A stretch of DNA of 38,582 nt from Paenibacillus brevis. GTDB taxonomy: Bacteria; Bacillota; Bacilli; Paenibacillales; Paenibacillaceae. Positions 16,603 to 25,283 of the stretch are shown piece by piece; position 1 is the stretch's first letter; each line of letters begins with the position of its first letter. Below the pieces are notes generated by a model. That model searched no databases and was not told the origin of the DNA. It worked only from the letters and a program-made list of their open reading frames with translations. Location of the stretch: contig NZ_JAHLQJ010000030.1 in NCBI RefSeq assembly GCF_018919145.1, positions 1-38,582 on the forward strand, read 5' to 3'. Made by a program: the position numbers and the translations under genes.

Positions 16603-18777
16603 TTATTGCATTATCCGGTGAACTGTATATACATCCTTCACCCGTTTGATTTTTTCCACTACAGATTGCAAATGATCCGTGTTGCGAATCAGGATCGTCA
16701 TATGAACAAGTGCCATCTTGTTCTTGTCCGAACGGCCTGAGACCGCTGAAATGTTGGTCTTACTCTCCGATACAGCCTGTAGCACCTCGTTAAGGAAATT
16801 ACGGCGGTCATGCCCCGTAATCTCGATATCCACGCTATAGTTCGCTTCGATGGCATGCTCCCATTCTACATCAATGACCCGTGCTGCCTCTTCGTCATCC
16901 GAGCCGTTAGGGATGTTCGGACAGTCACTGCGGTGAACGGATACTCCGCGGCCACGCGTGATATAGCCGATAATATCATCTCCCGGGACCGGGTTACAGC
17001 ATCTTGCAAAGCGAACAAGCAGGTTGTCGATTCCTTTGACCACAACCCCGTTCGTCGGTCTCGGCTTCCGCTCCTCGGCTGCCTTAACCTCCTTGACCTC
17101 GGATGTCAGTTCCGTAATGCTGCTCTCCTCTTGCTCCTTGCGCAGCTTCTCGGTCAGCTTGGTTGCAATCTGCGCCGCTGTAATTCCGCCAAAGCCGACA
17201 GCCGACAGCATATCATCAATGTCATTGAAGGCAAACTTCTTGCACGCCTCCATTAGCTTATCATCCGTCATCCATAACGGAGCATCGATGCCGGCACGCT
17301 TCAGCTCCCGTTCTATCGCCTCACGGCCCTTCTCGACGTTCTCCTCACGCTTCTCTTTCTTGAACCACTGCTTGATCTTACTGCGTGCATGAGAAGATTG
17401 GGCAATCTTTAACCAGTCCTGGCTAGGACCATAAGAATGCTTGGAGGTGAGAATTTCCACAATATCGCCTGTCTTGAGACGATGATCAAGCGGGACAATT
17501 CGTCCGTTTACCTTGGCTCCAATCGTCCGGTTGCCGACCTCCGTATGAATCCGATAAGCAAAATCAAGCGGAACCGATCCAGACGGAAGCTCGATAACTT
17601 CCCCGGAAGGCGTAAATACAAATACAAGATCCGTGAAAAAGTCCATTTTGAGCGACTCCACGAATTCCGAAGCATCCTTGGCCTCATGCTGCAGCTCGAG
17701 AATTTCATTGAAAAAGGTCATCCGTTTCTCCGGTCCCCCGGATTCAGGTCCTTCCTTATATGCCCAGTGAGCCGCGATCCCGTACTCGGCTGTCCGGTGC
17801 ATCTCCCAAGTACGAATCTGAACCTCCGTAGGCTCGCCATTTGGTCCAACGACGGTCGTATGCAGGGACTGGTACATATTCGCCTTGGGCATAGCAATAT
17901 AATCCTTGAACCGCCCAGGCATGGGCTTCCAAAGCGTATGAATAATGCCTAATGTGGCATAACAATCTTTGATATTGTCCACGATGATCCGAATGGCCAG
18001 CAAATCATATATTTCGTTAAATTGCTTGTTTTTCGTGGTCATTTTTTTGTACACACTGTAAATATGCTTCGGACGGCCAGACAAATCGGCCTCGACGCCC
18101 ATTTCATCCAGCTTCTCGGAAATCCGCGAGATGACGCTGGCAATGTATTCTTCACGCTCGGCCCGCTTCTTGCGCATCAGATTGGCGATCCGGTAATATT
18201 GCTGCGGATTCAAATAGCGGAGAGCGATATCTTCCATCTCCCATTTGATCGCCGAGATCCCCAGACGGTTTGCAATCGGACAGAAAATCTCCAGTGTCTC
18301 GTAAGCAATGCGCCGCTGGCTCTCTTCCGATTGGTATTTCAAGGTTCGCATATTATGCAGACGGTCCGCCAGCTTGATCACAATGACACGGATATCCTGA
18401 GCCATAGCGATAAACATTTTGCGGTAATTTTCGTTCTGCTGCTCTTCCTTGGATCTGAACTTGATCCGTTCGAGCTTGGTAAGACCGTCAACAAGCATCG
18501 CGCAGTCCTGGCCGAAATGCTCATGGATTTCCTTCAGGGAAACCGTCGTATCCTCTACAACATCGTGCAGAAGCGCAGCAATGACGGAAAGTGCATCCAT
18601 CTGCATATTAACGACAATTTCAGCCACCGCCAATGGATGCAAAATATACGGTTCTCCGGATTTCCGCACTTGACCATGATGTGCCTGCTCCGCAAAATCG
18701 TATGCATCCCGGATGCGCTGAAGCTCCGGTTCTTTTATATAGGCAGACGCCTTTTCAAGTACTCGATCTATGCCCAT
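16603..18777 (-). CDS. relA: Bifunctional (p)ppGpp synthetase/hydrolase Rel
   Basis: A 724-residue long RSH protein. The HD hydrolase domain contains LLHDVVEDT near residue 67; the synthetase domain has GRPKHIYSVYKKM near 240 and an EVQIRTWEMH segment near 320. The TGS domain (VFVFTPSGEVIELPSGSVPL) is near 392, a conserved Cys pair RCCNPVPGDDI near 595, and the C-terminal ACT domain occupies about 650-724. Both active sites look intact, as expected for the single long RSH of Firmicutes, which makes and degrades (p)ppGpp on the ribosome under amino-acid starvation. It has its own consensus promoter and is followed by dtd. The ribosome binding site (CAGGA) is modest. Confidence 0.96.
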   Translation of the reverse strand: MGIDRVLEKASAYIKEPELQRIRDAYDFAEQAHHGQVRKSGEPYILHPLAVAEIVVNMQMDALSVIAALLHDVVEDTTVSLKEIHEHFGQDCAMLVDGLTKLERIKFRSKEEQQNENYRKMFIAMAQDIRVIVIKLADRLHNMRTLKYQSEESQRRIAYETLEIFCPIANRLGISAIKWEMEDIALRYLNPQQYYRIANLMRKKRAEREEYIASVISRISEKLDEMGVEADLSGRPKHIYSVYKKMTTKNKQFNEIYDLLAIRIIVDNIKDCYATLGIIHTLWKPMPGRFKDYIAMPKANMYQSLHTTVVGPNGEPTEVQIRTWEMHRTAEYGIAAHWAYKEGPESGGPEKRMTFFNEILELQHEAKDASEFVESLKMDFFTDLVFVFTPSGEVIELPSGSVPLDFAYRIHTEVGNRTIGAKVNGRIVPLDHRLKTGDIVEILTSKHSYGPSQDWLKIAQSSHARSKIKQWFKKEKREENVEKGREAIERELKRAGIDAPLWMTDDKLMEACKKFAFNDIDDMLSAVGFGGITAAQIATKLTEKLRKEQEESSITELTSEVKEVKAAEERKPRPTNGVVVKGIDNLLVRFARCCNPVPGDDIIGYITRGRGVSVHRSDCPNIPNGSDDEEAARVIDVEWEHAIEANYSVDIEITGHDRRNFLNEVLQAVSESKTNISAVSGRSDKNKMALVHMTILIRNTDHLQSVVEKIKRVKDVYTVHRIMQ

Positions 18778-18826
18778 TGAATCCTGCCCGATTCCTTTCT
18801 ATATTCCCCAAATTAGATTTCCTATA

Positions 18827-18855
18827 ATTATGACTCTTGCTCTGGTATACGTCAA
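18827..18855 (-). promoter_or_regulatory. Sigma-A promoter of rel-dtd
   Basis: TTGACG (18850-18855) and CATAAT (18827-18832) are spaced by 17 bases on the minus strand, about 50 bases upstream of the rel start. Confidence 0.7.
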
Positions 18856-18907
18856 CTCTTGGCTTATAGCATAAAAAAAGCGGAGTTTTAAAATGTTCGA
18901 AAAATTC

Positions 18908-18937
18908 TTGTTGAAAAAAGTCGGTAATCTATATAAT
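18908..18937 (+). promoter_or_regulatory. Possible sigma-A promoter of the NCS2 permease
   Basis: TATAAT at 18932-18937 is a perfect -10; TTGTTG at 18908-18913 lies 18 bases upstream. It points away from the rel promoter. No riboswitch or long leader fits in the short 5' region. Confidence 0.6.
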
Positions 18938-18988
18938 CTAGTAAGGATGGTCTTTTGATAACGTGAAATTGAAGAGGAGTGAACCTGC

Positions 18989-20278
18989 TTGCAACGTGAA
19001 ATTCAGGTCAATGAAAAAGTTCCTTTTGGACAAGGCACACTGCTGAGTATCCAGCACTTGTTCGCTATGTTCGGCAGTACGGTATTGGTGCCAAACCTTT
19101 TTGGCGTCGATCCTGCGATGATTCTGCTGATGAACGGTATTGGCACATTGCTTTACATCTTTATTTGTAGGGGTAAGATTCCGGCCTATCTCGGGTCCAG
19201 CTTTGCTTTCATTTCTCCCGTGGGCGTTGTGCTCGCCAGTAACCCGGGCAATGGGTATTCGCTTGCATTGGGCGCATTTATCATCACCGGCGTCATTTTC
19301 ATTCTTGTCGGTCTGCTGGTCAAATATGCCGGCACTTCTTGGATCGATGTTGTATTTCCTCCCGCTGCGATGGGCGCTATCGTCGCATTGATCGGTCTGG
19401 AGTTGATTCCGATAGCTGCTGAAATGGCTGGTTGGATTTCGCTGGACGCGTCGAATCCATGGACTCCTGATCCGCAAACCATCCTTCTCTCCCTTATTAC
19501 CCTCGGCGTTACCGTACTTGGAGCTGTTCTCTTCCGCGGTTTCCCAAAAATCATTCACATTCTGATCGGTATTGTAACTGGATATGTAGTTGCATTCTTC
19601 ATGGGGGCTGTAAATACGGAAGCGATCGCAGCAGCAAAGTGGCTCTCTATGCCGACTGTAACCACTCCGCAATGGAGTACCTCAGCGATCATTACCATTA
19701 TTCCAGTCTCGCTGGTTGTCATTGTAGAGCATATCGGCCACTTGCTGGTCACCAGTAACATCGTAGGCAAGGATCTATCTAAGGATCCCGGGCTGCATCG
19801 TTCCCTCTTTGGGAATGGCTTGTCTACAATTCTCTCCGGTTTTGTCGGCTCCACACCAAATACAACCTATGGGGAAAATATTGGTGTCATGGCGCTTACG
19901 AAAGTATATTCCATCTTTGTAGTAGGCGGTGCGGCAATTATTGCGATTCTGCTGTCCTTCTCCGGTAAATTCTCAGCATTGATTGCGTATATTCCAACAC
20001 CGGTTATGGGCGGAGTATCCTTGCTGCTGTTCGGTGTCATTGCGGCCTCCGGGCTTCGGATCTTCGTAGAGCAGAAAGTCGACTTCTCCAAGGCAACAAA
20101 TATGCTTCTCGCAACTGTCGTATTGATTGTCGGCCTCAGCGGAACCAAGCTGACCATGGGCTCGGTTGAACTGAAGGGCATGGCTCTTGCCACGATCATA
20201 GGCATCCTGCTTAGCCTGTTCTTCAAGCTGATTCAAGTGCTTGGCTGGTCAAATGATAAGGATGAAGCAGCTCACTAA
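18989..20278 (+). CDS. NCS2 family nucleobase permease, uracil-type (UraA/PyrP-like)
   Basis: A 429-residue polytopic membrane protein with about 12-14 hydrophobic helices. The N-terminal QHLFAMFGSTVLVPNLFG and SSFAFISPVG segments, the helix-10 motif STPNTTYGENIGVMALT with the conserved Glu, and the helix-8 Glu in VEHIGHLL match the uracil branch of the nucleobase-cation symporter-2 family. It probably takes up uracil with protons; the exact nucleobase is not proven by sequence. The start is TTG, supported by GAGGAG 9 bases upstream. It stands alone on the plus strand, divergent from rel and convergent with apt, giving a salvage theme with its neighbour. Confidence 0.9.
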   Translation: MQREIQVNEKVPFGQGTLLSIQHLFAMFGSTVLVPNLFGVDPAMILLMNGIGTLLYIFICRGKIPAYLGSSFAFISPVGVVLASNPGNGYSLALGAFIITGVIFILVGLLVKYAGTSWIDVVFPPAAMGAIVALIGLELIPIAAEMAGWISLDASNPWTPDPQTILLSLITLGVTVLGAVLFRGFPKIIHILIGIVTGYVVAFFMGAVNTEAIAAAKWLSMPTVTTPQWSTSAIITIIPVSLVVIVEHIGHLLVTSNIVGKDLSKDPGLHRSLFGNGLSTILSGFVGSTPNTTYGENIGVMALTKVYSIFVVGGAAIIAILLSFSGKFSALIAYIPTPVMGGVSLLLFGVIAASGLRIFVEQKVDFSKATNMLLATVVLIVGLSGTKLTMGSVELKGMALATIIGILLSLFFKLIQVLGWSNDKDEAAH

Positions 20279-20291
20279 CATTCAAAAAAGA

Positions 20292-20334
20292 AGCCTGCCG
20301 GCAAACAATATCGTTTGCTAGCAGGCTCTTTTTC
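20292..20334 (+). terminator. Terminator between the permease gene and apt, possibly bidirectional
   Basis: AGCCTGCCGGCAAAC, loop AATATC, GTTTGCTAGCAGGCT is followed by CTTTTTCT on the plus strand; the minus strand ends in CTTCTTTTTTG. It lies between convergent stop codons, so it may serve both the permease and apt. Confidence 0.88.
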
Positions 20335-20346
20335 TATAGCGTTCCC

Positions 20347-20865
20347 TTAGTTGTCGTACTGAACTAACGAGTAAACATCAATTCCTGGGAGCTTCGCACG
20401 GCCGTTTAATTCACCAAGCTCAATCAGAAATGCCGTACCTACAACATTGCCTCCAAGCTGGCGCACGAGTTCTACTGAAGTGGAAATCGTCCCTCCTGTA
20501 GCCAGCAAATCATCAGCGATCAACACATTTTGCCCCGGCTTGACCGCATCACTATGCATGGCCAATACGTCTGTGCCATATTCAAGGTTATATTTCACCT
20601 CAATGGTGTCATAAGGAAGCTTGCCTTTTTTACGAATCGGTACGAATCCAACGCCAAGGGCGTAAGCGAGCGGAGCCCCTACAACGAAACCGCGCGCCTC
20701 CGGTCCGGCAATCAGATCAATCTTAAGGTCTGACACAAGCTTTCTTAGCTCATCAATAGCCAGACGGTACTTCTCTCCGTCATTCAGCAAGGTCGTGATG
20801 TCCTTGAAGCTGATTCCCGGCTGCGGAAAATCCGGAATGACGCGAATATAATCCTTGAAATCCAA
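20347..20865 (-). CDS. apt: Adenine phosphoribosyltransferase
   Basis: A 172-residue type I PRTase of the usual length. The N-terminal DYIRVIPDFPQPGISFKDIT hood sequence is diagnostic, GPEARGFV is near residue 56, and the PRPP loop VLIADDLLATGGT is near 113-125. It converts adenine and PRPP to AMP. The start codon is TTG with AGGAGG upstream. It follows recJ by 42 bases and is the last gene before the terminator at 20292-20334, the same recJ-apt arrangement as in B. subtilis. Confidence 0.96.
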   Translation of the reverse strand: MDFKDYIRVIPDFPQPGISFKDITTLLNDGEKYRLAIDELRKLVSDLKIDLIAGPEARGFVVGAPLAYALGVGFVPIRKKGKLPYDTIEVKYNLEYGTDVLAMHSDAVKPGQNVLIADDLLATGGTISTSVELVRQLGGNVVGTAFLIELGELNGRAKLPGIDVYSLVQYDN

Positions 20866-20907
20866 TACAATCTCCTCCTAAAAATAATCCATACGATACG
20901 GCACTCA

Positions 20908-23313
20908 TTAAGAAACTCCCTGAATTTGCGGCTGAAGCCACTGCGAAATTTGCGGGATTTGCCCATGAAGCAGGATTTGCTCCATTTCTGCCAGTCTGGC
21001 AAGCTCAAGATAACGCTGCGAGGTTTCCAGCGGTTTTTTGGATGGAGATTCATTCACCAGCAGTTCTCCCTCTTGACGGGATACGAATTCAAGTTCCTCG
21101 AATACATCCAAGACCATTTCCAGCATTCTTCTGGACAAGGCTGTCCGTGCTTCAAGCAGCGGAAGAAGCTCTGCCTCGGGAATTCTCCTTATCGTGAGCG
21201 CTCTCAGCAGTGCATAGACCTCCTTGAACAATTCACGGGAAGGCGGCCTTAACACCTCTTGAGCCGTTATATTCGGGTGAAGCAGGTAAATCCTCTCAAG
21301 CCCCTTGAAGATGGACAGCATCCTGTTCCATTCAACCGGAGAATCCGGCAATTCAAGAACGAACAAGGAGCGCACTTGCTCCGGATGGACGGTACATTCC
21401 GGCAGCCCTTCCAGACGAGCGCCGATTCTCCTATCATATACCCAAACGGGGAGTTCATTCAATTGATTTTCAATCTCTTGCTGTACAGGAGAATTAACAA
21501 GCACAGCCTCTGACTCGGCGGCCTCATTCTGTATACGTCCCAGACCTCCGATGAGCTCCAGCAGCTTCGCAATCGGATGTCTAGTTCCCCGGAAATCAAA
21601 TACCTGCATATGCGGAACTCTAAGATCCTGTATCAATAGCTGCGGCTTACGCGAACCATTCCATTCATTAATTCCTGCCTCTGCGATCAGGTCCACTTCC
21701 GCCTTCTCGGAGAGGCAACACGCCAAATCGCCTTTGCCAAAGCAGACAGCCTCCACGAGGATATCCTGCTGCCGCAGGAGCACCCTTAAATGCTTGCCTT
21801 CTTTGCCAATCTGCTTTGCTTCTTGCAGAGTAGCGCCTCGAATCATCAGGCGCGGATTCGGGTTTCCCATTCCATAGGGCGCAAGAAGCTCAAGCTGTTC
21901 CAGCGCCGGCAGCGTAATGTCGCCCAGAGCACACTCCACATCACTTTCCATCCAGGGGACGAGCTGCTCTGGTGTCATTTTAAGTTCGGCATAACGATTT
22001 AAACTCTGCTCGAATGCTCCAAGCTCTCTGCGATGCAGCGACATCCCGGCAGCAGAGGGATGGCCGCCGTAATGATGGAGCAGGTCGCTGCAGTCCGTCA
22101 ATGCTTCATAGATATCAAAGCCCGGAATGGACCGCGCCGAGCCCTTGCACTCCCCGGTCTCCGGGTTTATGGCAAGAACAATGACAGGGCGGTAATACCG
22201 CTCGAGAATTTTGGAGGCTACAATCCCAACTACGCCGACATTCCACCCTTCTCCCGCCACAACAATCACATCCGGACGCTCTGGATCGCGCTTCTTTTCT
22301 TCTACCTGTTCCAACGCCTGCTCCAGAATATCTTCAACCAGTTCCTGCCGCTCCTTGTTAAGCCGGTCCAGTGCTGCCGCTCCCTGCTCTGCTCTCTCGC
22401 CGTCACTCTCGGTCAGAAGCTCCACCGCAAGATTGGCATGGCTCATTCTTCCGCTTGCATTGATGCGCGGGGCAAGTCCGAAGGCCACTTGAGTTGAAGA
22501 TACCTCGCCCCCCTTCCAGCCGGCAATTTGCAGTAATGCTCTGACGCCGGGAAAGGCCGAACGACTCATGGATTGCAGTCCATGCTTAACCAGAATTCGG
22601 TTCTCATCCGTCAAAGGCATCAGGTCTGCAATTGTACCAATAGCCACAAGCTCAAGCCACTCAGTTGGCACTTCATGCTCTAACAAAGCGGCGGCAAGCT
22701 TATACGCTACACCAACCCCGGCTAATCCCTTGAACGGATAAGAACAATAAGGAAGCTTCGGATTAATGAGTGCATAAGCTTGCGGCAATTGTGCAGGCGG
22801 TTCATGGTGATCCGTCACAATAACATCTATTCCAACACGGGAAGCAAATGCGATTTGCTCTACAGCACTGATACCGGTGTCGACTGTAATAATCAAGGAT
22901 ACACCCCGAGCCTTTGCTTGCTCAAGGGCAGGGATATGTAGTCCGTAACCTTCCTTGGAGCGATGAGGAATATAATATTCAAAATCTGCACCCAGTCTAC
23001 GCATCAGTTGAATCATTAAGGAGGTTGAGGAAGCTCCGTCCGCATCATAATCTCCGTAGACAAGTATGCGCTCGCATTGTTCAAGTGCTTGCCGGATTCG
23101 CGGGACGGCTTCCTGCATACCGCTCATTAGAAAAGGGTCATGCAGTTCTTCAAGATGACCGCGCAGCAATTTGGAGACATCATCTGCATCATGAATGCCA
23201 CGAGCAGCTAATATCGAGCCCACCAAGGGAGAGAGATTCATCTGCCGTGCCAATTCCTCCCCTGTACGTTGATCACCAGAAGAGTTTCGCCATTCGTATT
23301 TGGAGTGAAGCAC
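20908..23313 (-). CDS. recJ: Single-stranded-DNA-specific exonuclease RecJ
   Basis: An 801-residue DHH-family 5'-3' exonuclease. Motif I VYGDYDADGASS and the VTDHHEPP motif that names the family lie in the N-terminal domain. The DHHA1 motif GGHPSAAGMSL is in the middle, and an OB-fold and the long Firmicutes C-terminal extension follow. It degrades ssDNA in recombination and mismatch/base-excision repair. An ATG at 23367 extends the frame 18 codons and overlaps the stop of the upstream gene, but it lacks a ribosome binding site. The GTG at 23313 has AAGGTG 5 bases upstream and gives the family-typical start MLHSKYEW, so it is preferred. Confidence 0.92.
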   Translation of the reverse strand: MLHSKYEWRNSSGDQRTGEELARQMNLSPLVGSILAARGIHDADDVSKLLRGHLEELHDPFLMSGMQEAVPRIRQALEQCERILVYGDYDADGASSTSLMIQLMRRLGADFEYYIPHRSKEGYGLHIPALEQAKARGVSLIITVDTGISAVEQIAFASRVGIDVIVTDHHEPPAQLPQAYALINPKLPYCSYPFKGLAGVGVAYKLAAALLEHEVPTEWLELVAIGTIADLMPLTDENRILVKHGLQSMSRSAFPGVRALLQIAGWKGGEVSSTQVAFGLAPRINASGRMSHANLAVELLTESDGERAEQGAAALDRLNKERQELVEDILEQALEQVEEKKRDPERPDVIVVAGEGWNVGVVGIVASKILERYYRPVIVLAINPETGECKGSARSIPGFDIYEALTDCSDLLHHYGGHPSAAGMSLHRRELGAFEQSLNRYAELKMTPEQLVPWMESDVECALGDITLPALEQLELLAPYGMGNPNPRLMIRGATLQEAKQIGKEGKHLRVLLRQQDILVEAVCFGKGDLACCLSEKAEVDLIAEAGINEWNGSRKPQLLIQDLRVPHMQVFDFRGTRHPIAKLLELIGGLGRIQNEAAESEAVLVNSPVQQEIENQLNELPVWVYDRRIGARLEGLPECTVHPEQVRSLFVLELPDSPVEWNRMLSIFKGLERIYLLHPNITAQEVLRPPSRELFKEVYALLRALTIRRIPEAELLPLLEARTALSRRMLEMVLDVFEELEFVSRQEGELLVNESPSKKPLETSQRYLELARLAEMEQILLHGQIPQISQWLQPQIQGVS

Positions 23314-23366
23314 CCCTTCACCTTCTTTCCAAACCATTCTGATCCAGAACAGATCATGACAGTTCA

Positions 23367-24284
23367 TTACTGCAGCAAATTGGGCAGATCATCTCCTGAG
23401 CCTTCATAATTACTCTTGTAAGGATATCCCGGATCATACGGCATAAATTGAATGCTTACCTCGCTAATATGCGTAAATCTGCTCATGAGTAATGTCTTGG
23501 CCCGTACTGCAATATCGTTGGCTTCCATAACAGTAATCCGTGGATTCACGGTGATAGTTGCCGAAATCAAAATATAATGTCCATTTTCCCTTGCCTGCAG
23601 ATGATCTACAGTGATAATTCCTTGAACACGCTGAATAGTCTCTACAAACGGCTGAGCATCCTCTTCCTGGAGAAGCGGGAACGACAACCGGCTGAAGGAA
23701 CGATTAAACAGCGTCCAAATCTTCCAGCCAACAAGACCTGTTACGATGAAGGCAGCAGCAGGATCCAGGTAGAGCAACACCGGCATACTGAACACATATC
23801 CTGTCATTGCTCCGATAATACCGATTAATGAAATGACGGACGACCACAAGGACAGCCGGTGATTCTCGATCAGCAGAAGAGCTTCCTCGCGGCTTTTCTT
23901 GAAGGCTTCCTGATGTCGGTAACGAAAATAAGCTTCCTTGGCGATAAGCGCAAAAAGAATAACAGCACCCGCCCAATAAGCCGGGGCCTCTGTCTCTCCA
24001 TCCGAGATATCTATAGCGGAAGTGATCACCGTCAAGAGGCTTCCTAGCATGACCACCGTAATCAATCCGATTCTGACGGCCATTCTTCCTCCTGCCAGCC
24101 TGAAGAATCTCCGGTCCTCCGGAATGACTTCAGCCGCTTCGGATGCCGAATACAGCGCATCCGCCACTAAAGCCCGGCTATCGAACAATAGTCCGATGAT
24201 TCCCTTGAGAAGCGACATCGAAAGATGATGCAGCACTGCCCATGAAGCGGTGGGATTAGCTGCTGCGGCTTGGTTGCGTGACAT
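23367..24284 (-). CDS. Cation diffusion facilitator (CDF)-like membrane protein with degenerate metal motifs
   Basis: A 305-residue protein with the CDF layout: about five or six hydrophobic segments in residues 15-195, then a ferredoxin-like C-terminal cytoplasmic domain (about 205-290). 'S.ALVADALYS' near 37-46 and 'NHRLSLWSS' near 141-149 align with the two metal-site helices. In usual members these carry H/DxxxD pairs; here helix 2 has Tyr45/Glu49 and helix 5 has Asn141/Ser145, so the canonical Zn/Mn site appears lost or altered. It lies between secF and recJ on the same strand and its stop overlaps the upstream in-frame ATG of recJ. Family placement is fairly sure; transport of a metal is not. 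Confidence 0.8.
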   Translation of the reverse strand: MSRNQAAAANPTASWAVLHHLSMSLLKGIIGLLFDSRALVADALYSASEAAEVIPEDRRFFRLAGGRMAVRIGLITVVMLGSLLTVITSAIDISDGETEAPAYWAGAVILFALIAKEAYFRYRHQEAFKKSREEALLLIENHRLSLWSSVISLIGIIGAMTGYVFSMPVLLYLDPAAAFIVTGLVGWKIWTLFNRSFSRLSFPLLQEEDAQPFVETIQRVQGIITVDHLQARENGHYILISATITVNPRITVMEANDIAVRAKTLLMSRFTHISEVSIQFMPYDPGYPYKSNYEGSGDDLPNLLQ

Positions 24285-24317
24285 ACTCCATCCCCCTGAA
24301 AACCTGTTATAGAGTCA

Positions 24318-24350
24318 TAGAGCCGCGTCACCTTGTCCGACGCGGCTCTA
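24318..24350 (-). other. Strong hairpin between secF and the CDF-like gene
   Basis: A perfect 12-bp stem, TAGAGCCGCGTC with GACGCGGCTCTA, surrounds a 9-base loop. It is GC-rich but not followed by a U tract on either strand, so it is not a standard intrinsic terminator. It could be an RNA-processing or stability element, or a leaky terminator lowering expression of the downstream CDF-recJ-apt genes. Confidence 0.6.
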
Positions 24351-24386
24351 TATAAACCCAGCTTAAGGCTACCTGTCTGGCTTGTC

Positions 24387-25283
24387 CTAAGACGCCGCAC
24401 GGGCAGGTTTATTTTTTTGTCTGCTCTTAAGCAGGAACCAAATCGGACTTGCAATGAAGATCGTCGAGTAAGCCCCGAAGATCAGACCAATGACCATGGC
24501 CAAGGAGAACATACGAATCGATTCTCCACCCAGCAGGAACAGGAACAATGCGGCAATGAACACCGTTACGGCCGTATAGATCGACCGCATAATTGTCTGA
24601 GCCACGCTCTTGTTGACGAGATCGATCAAATCCTGGCGGGTCTTCAGCTTGGCGAACCGCAGGTTTTCCCGGATCCGGTCAAAGATAACAATCGTATCAT
24701 TTATAGAGTAACCGATGATGGTCAATACAGCGATAATAAATGTCAGATCGACTTCGAATCTAAAGATCGAGAATACGGCCACAACAAGGAATGCGTCATG
24801 CAGCAGGGCCACGATAGCAGCAACAGCAAAGCGCCATTCAAAACGGATGCTTACATAGATGATAATCCCGATACAGGAAATGAGGACGGAATAAATCGCA
24901 TTGCGCGCCAATTCCTTAGCCATTTCCGGATCAACTGTATTGACTTCGAAGGAAGCCCCTGCATCCAGCTTCGTGATTTCCTCTTTCAACTGCATTTCCT
25001 GATTCTCATCCAATACCTTTTCAAAGCGGAGGGTCATACGATTATCCCCCGGATTGATTGTGGTGCCTTGATCAACCGAGATGCCCTCAAGAATCGGATG
25101 AATCTGCTCTTCGGTCAAATCTTGAGTCAAGGTAATATCAACGCTGGAACCAGCGCGGAAATCGACACTGTAGTTAAGTCCGAATATCGCCAGCGAGATG
25201 ACACCGACAATAGTAAGGATAATCGAAATCGTGTAGCAATATTTACTGATGTGAACGTAATCCATCTCTTTCTTAAAGCGCAT
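24387..25283 (-). CDS. secF: Protein translocase subunit SecF
   Basis: A 298-residue RND-related subunit with the six-helix SecF layout. Helix 1 is followed by NYSVDFRAGSSVDITL (canonical 'DF.GG' region), then the short periplasmic-type P1 domain and helices 2-6. The conserved GYSINDTIVIFDRIREN lies near residues 190-206. With SecD it uses proton motive force to help exported proteins off the Sec channel. A GTG three codons upstream lies too close to the AAAGGAG site; the ATG at 25283 is spaced 10 bases from it. The gene overlaps the secD stop by 11 bases, implying coupled translation. In B. subtilis the two are fused as SecDF; here they are separate. Confidence 0.94.
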   Translation of the reverse strand: MRFKKEMDYVHISKYCYTISIILTIVGVISLAIFGLNYSVDFRAGSSVDITLTQDLTEEQIHPILEGISVDQGTTINPGDNRMTLRFEKVLDENQEMQLKEEITKLDAGASFEVNTVDPEMAKELARNAIYSVLISCIGIIIYVSIRFEWRFAVAAIVALLHDAFLVVAVFSIFRFEVDLTFIIAVLTIIGYSINDTIVIFDRIRENLRFAKLKTRQDLIDLVNKSVAQTIMRSIYTAVTVFIAALFLFLLGGESIRMFSLAMVIGLIFGAYSTIFIASPIWFLLKSRQKNKPARAAS

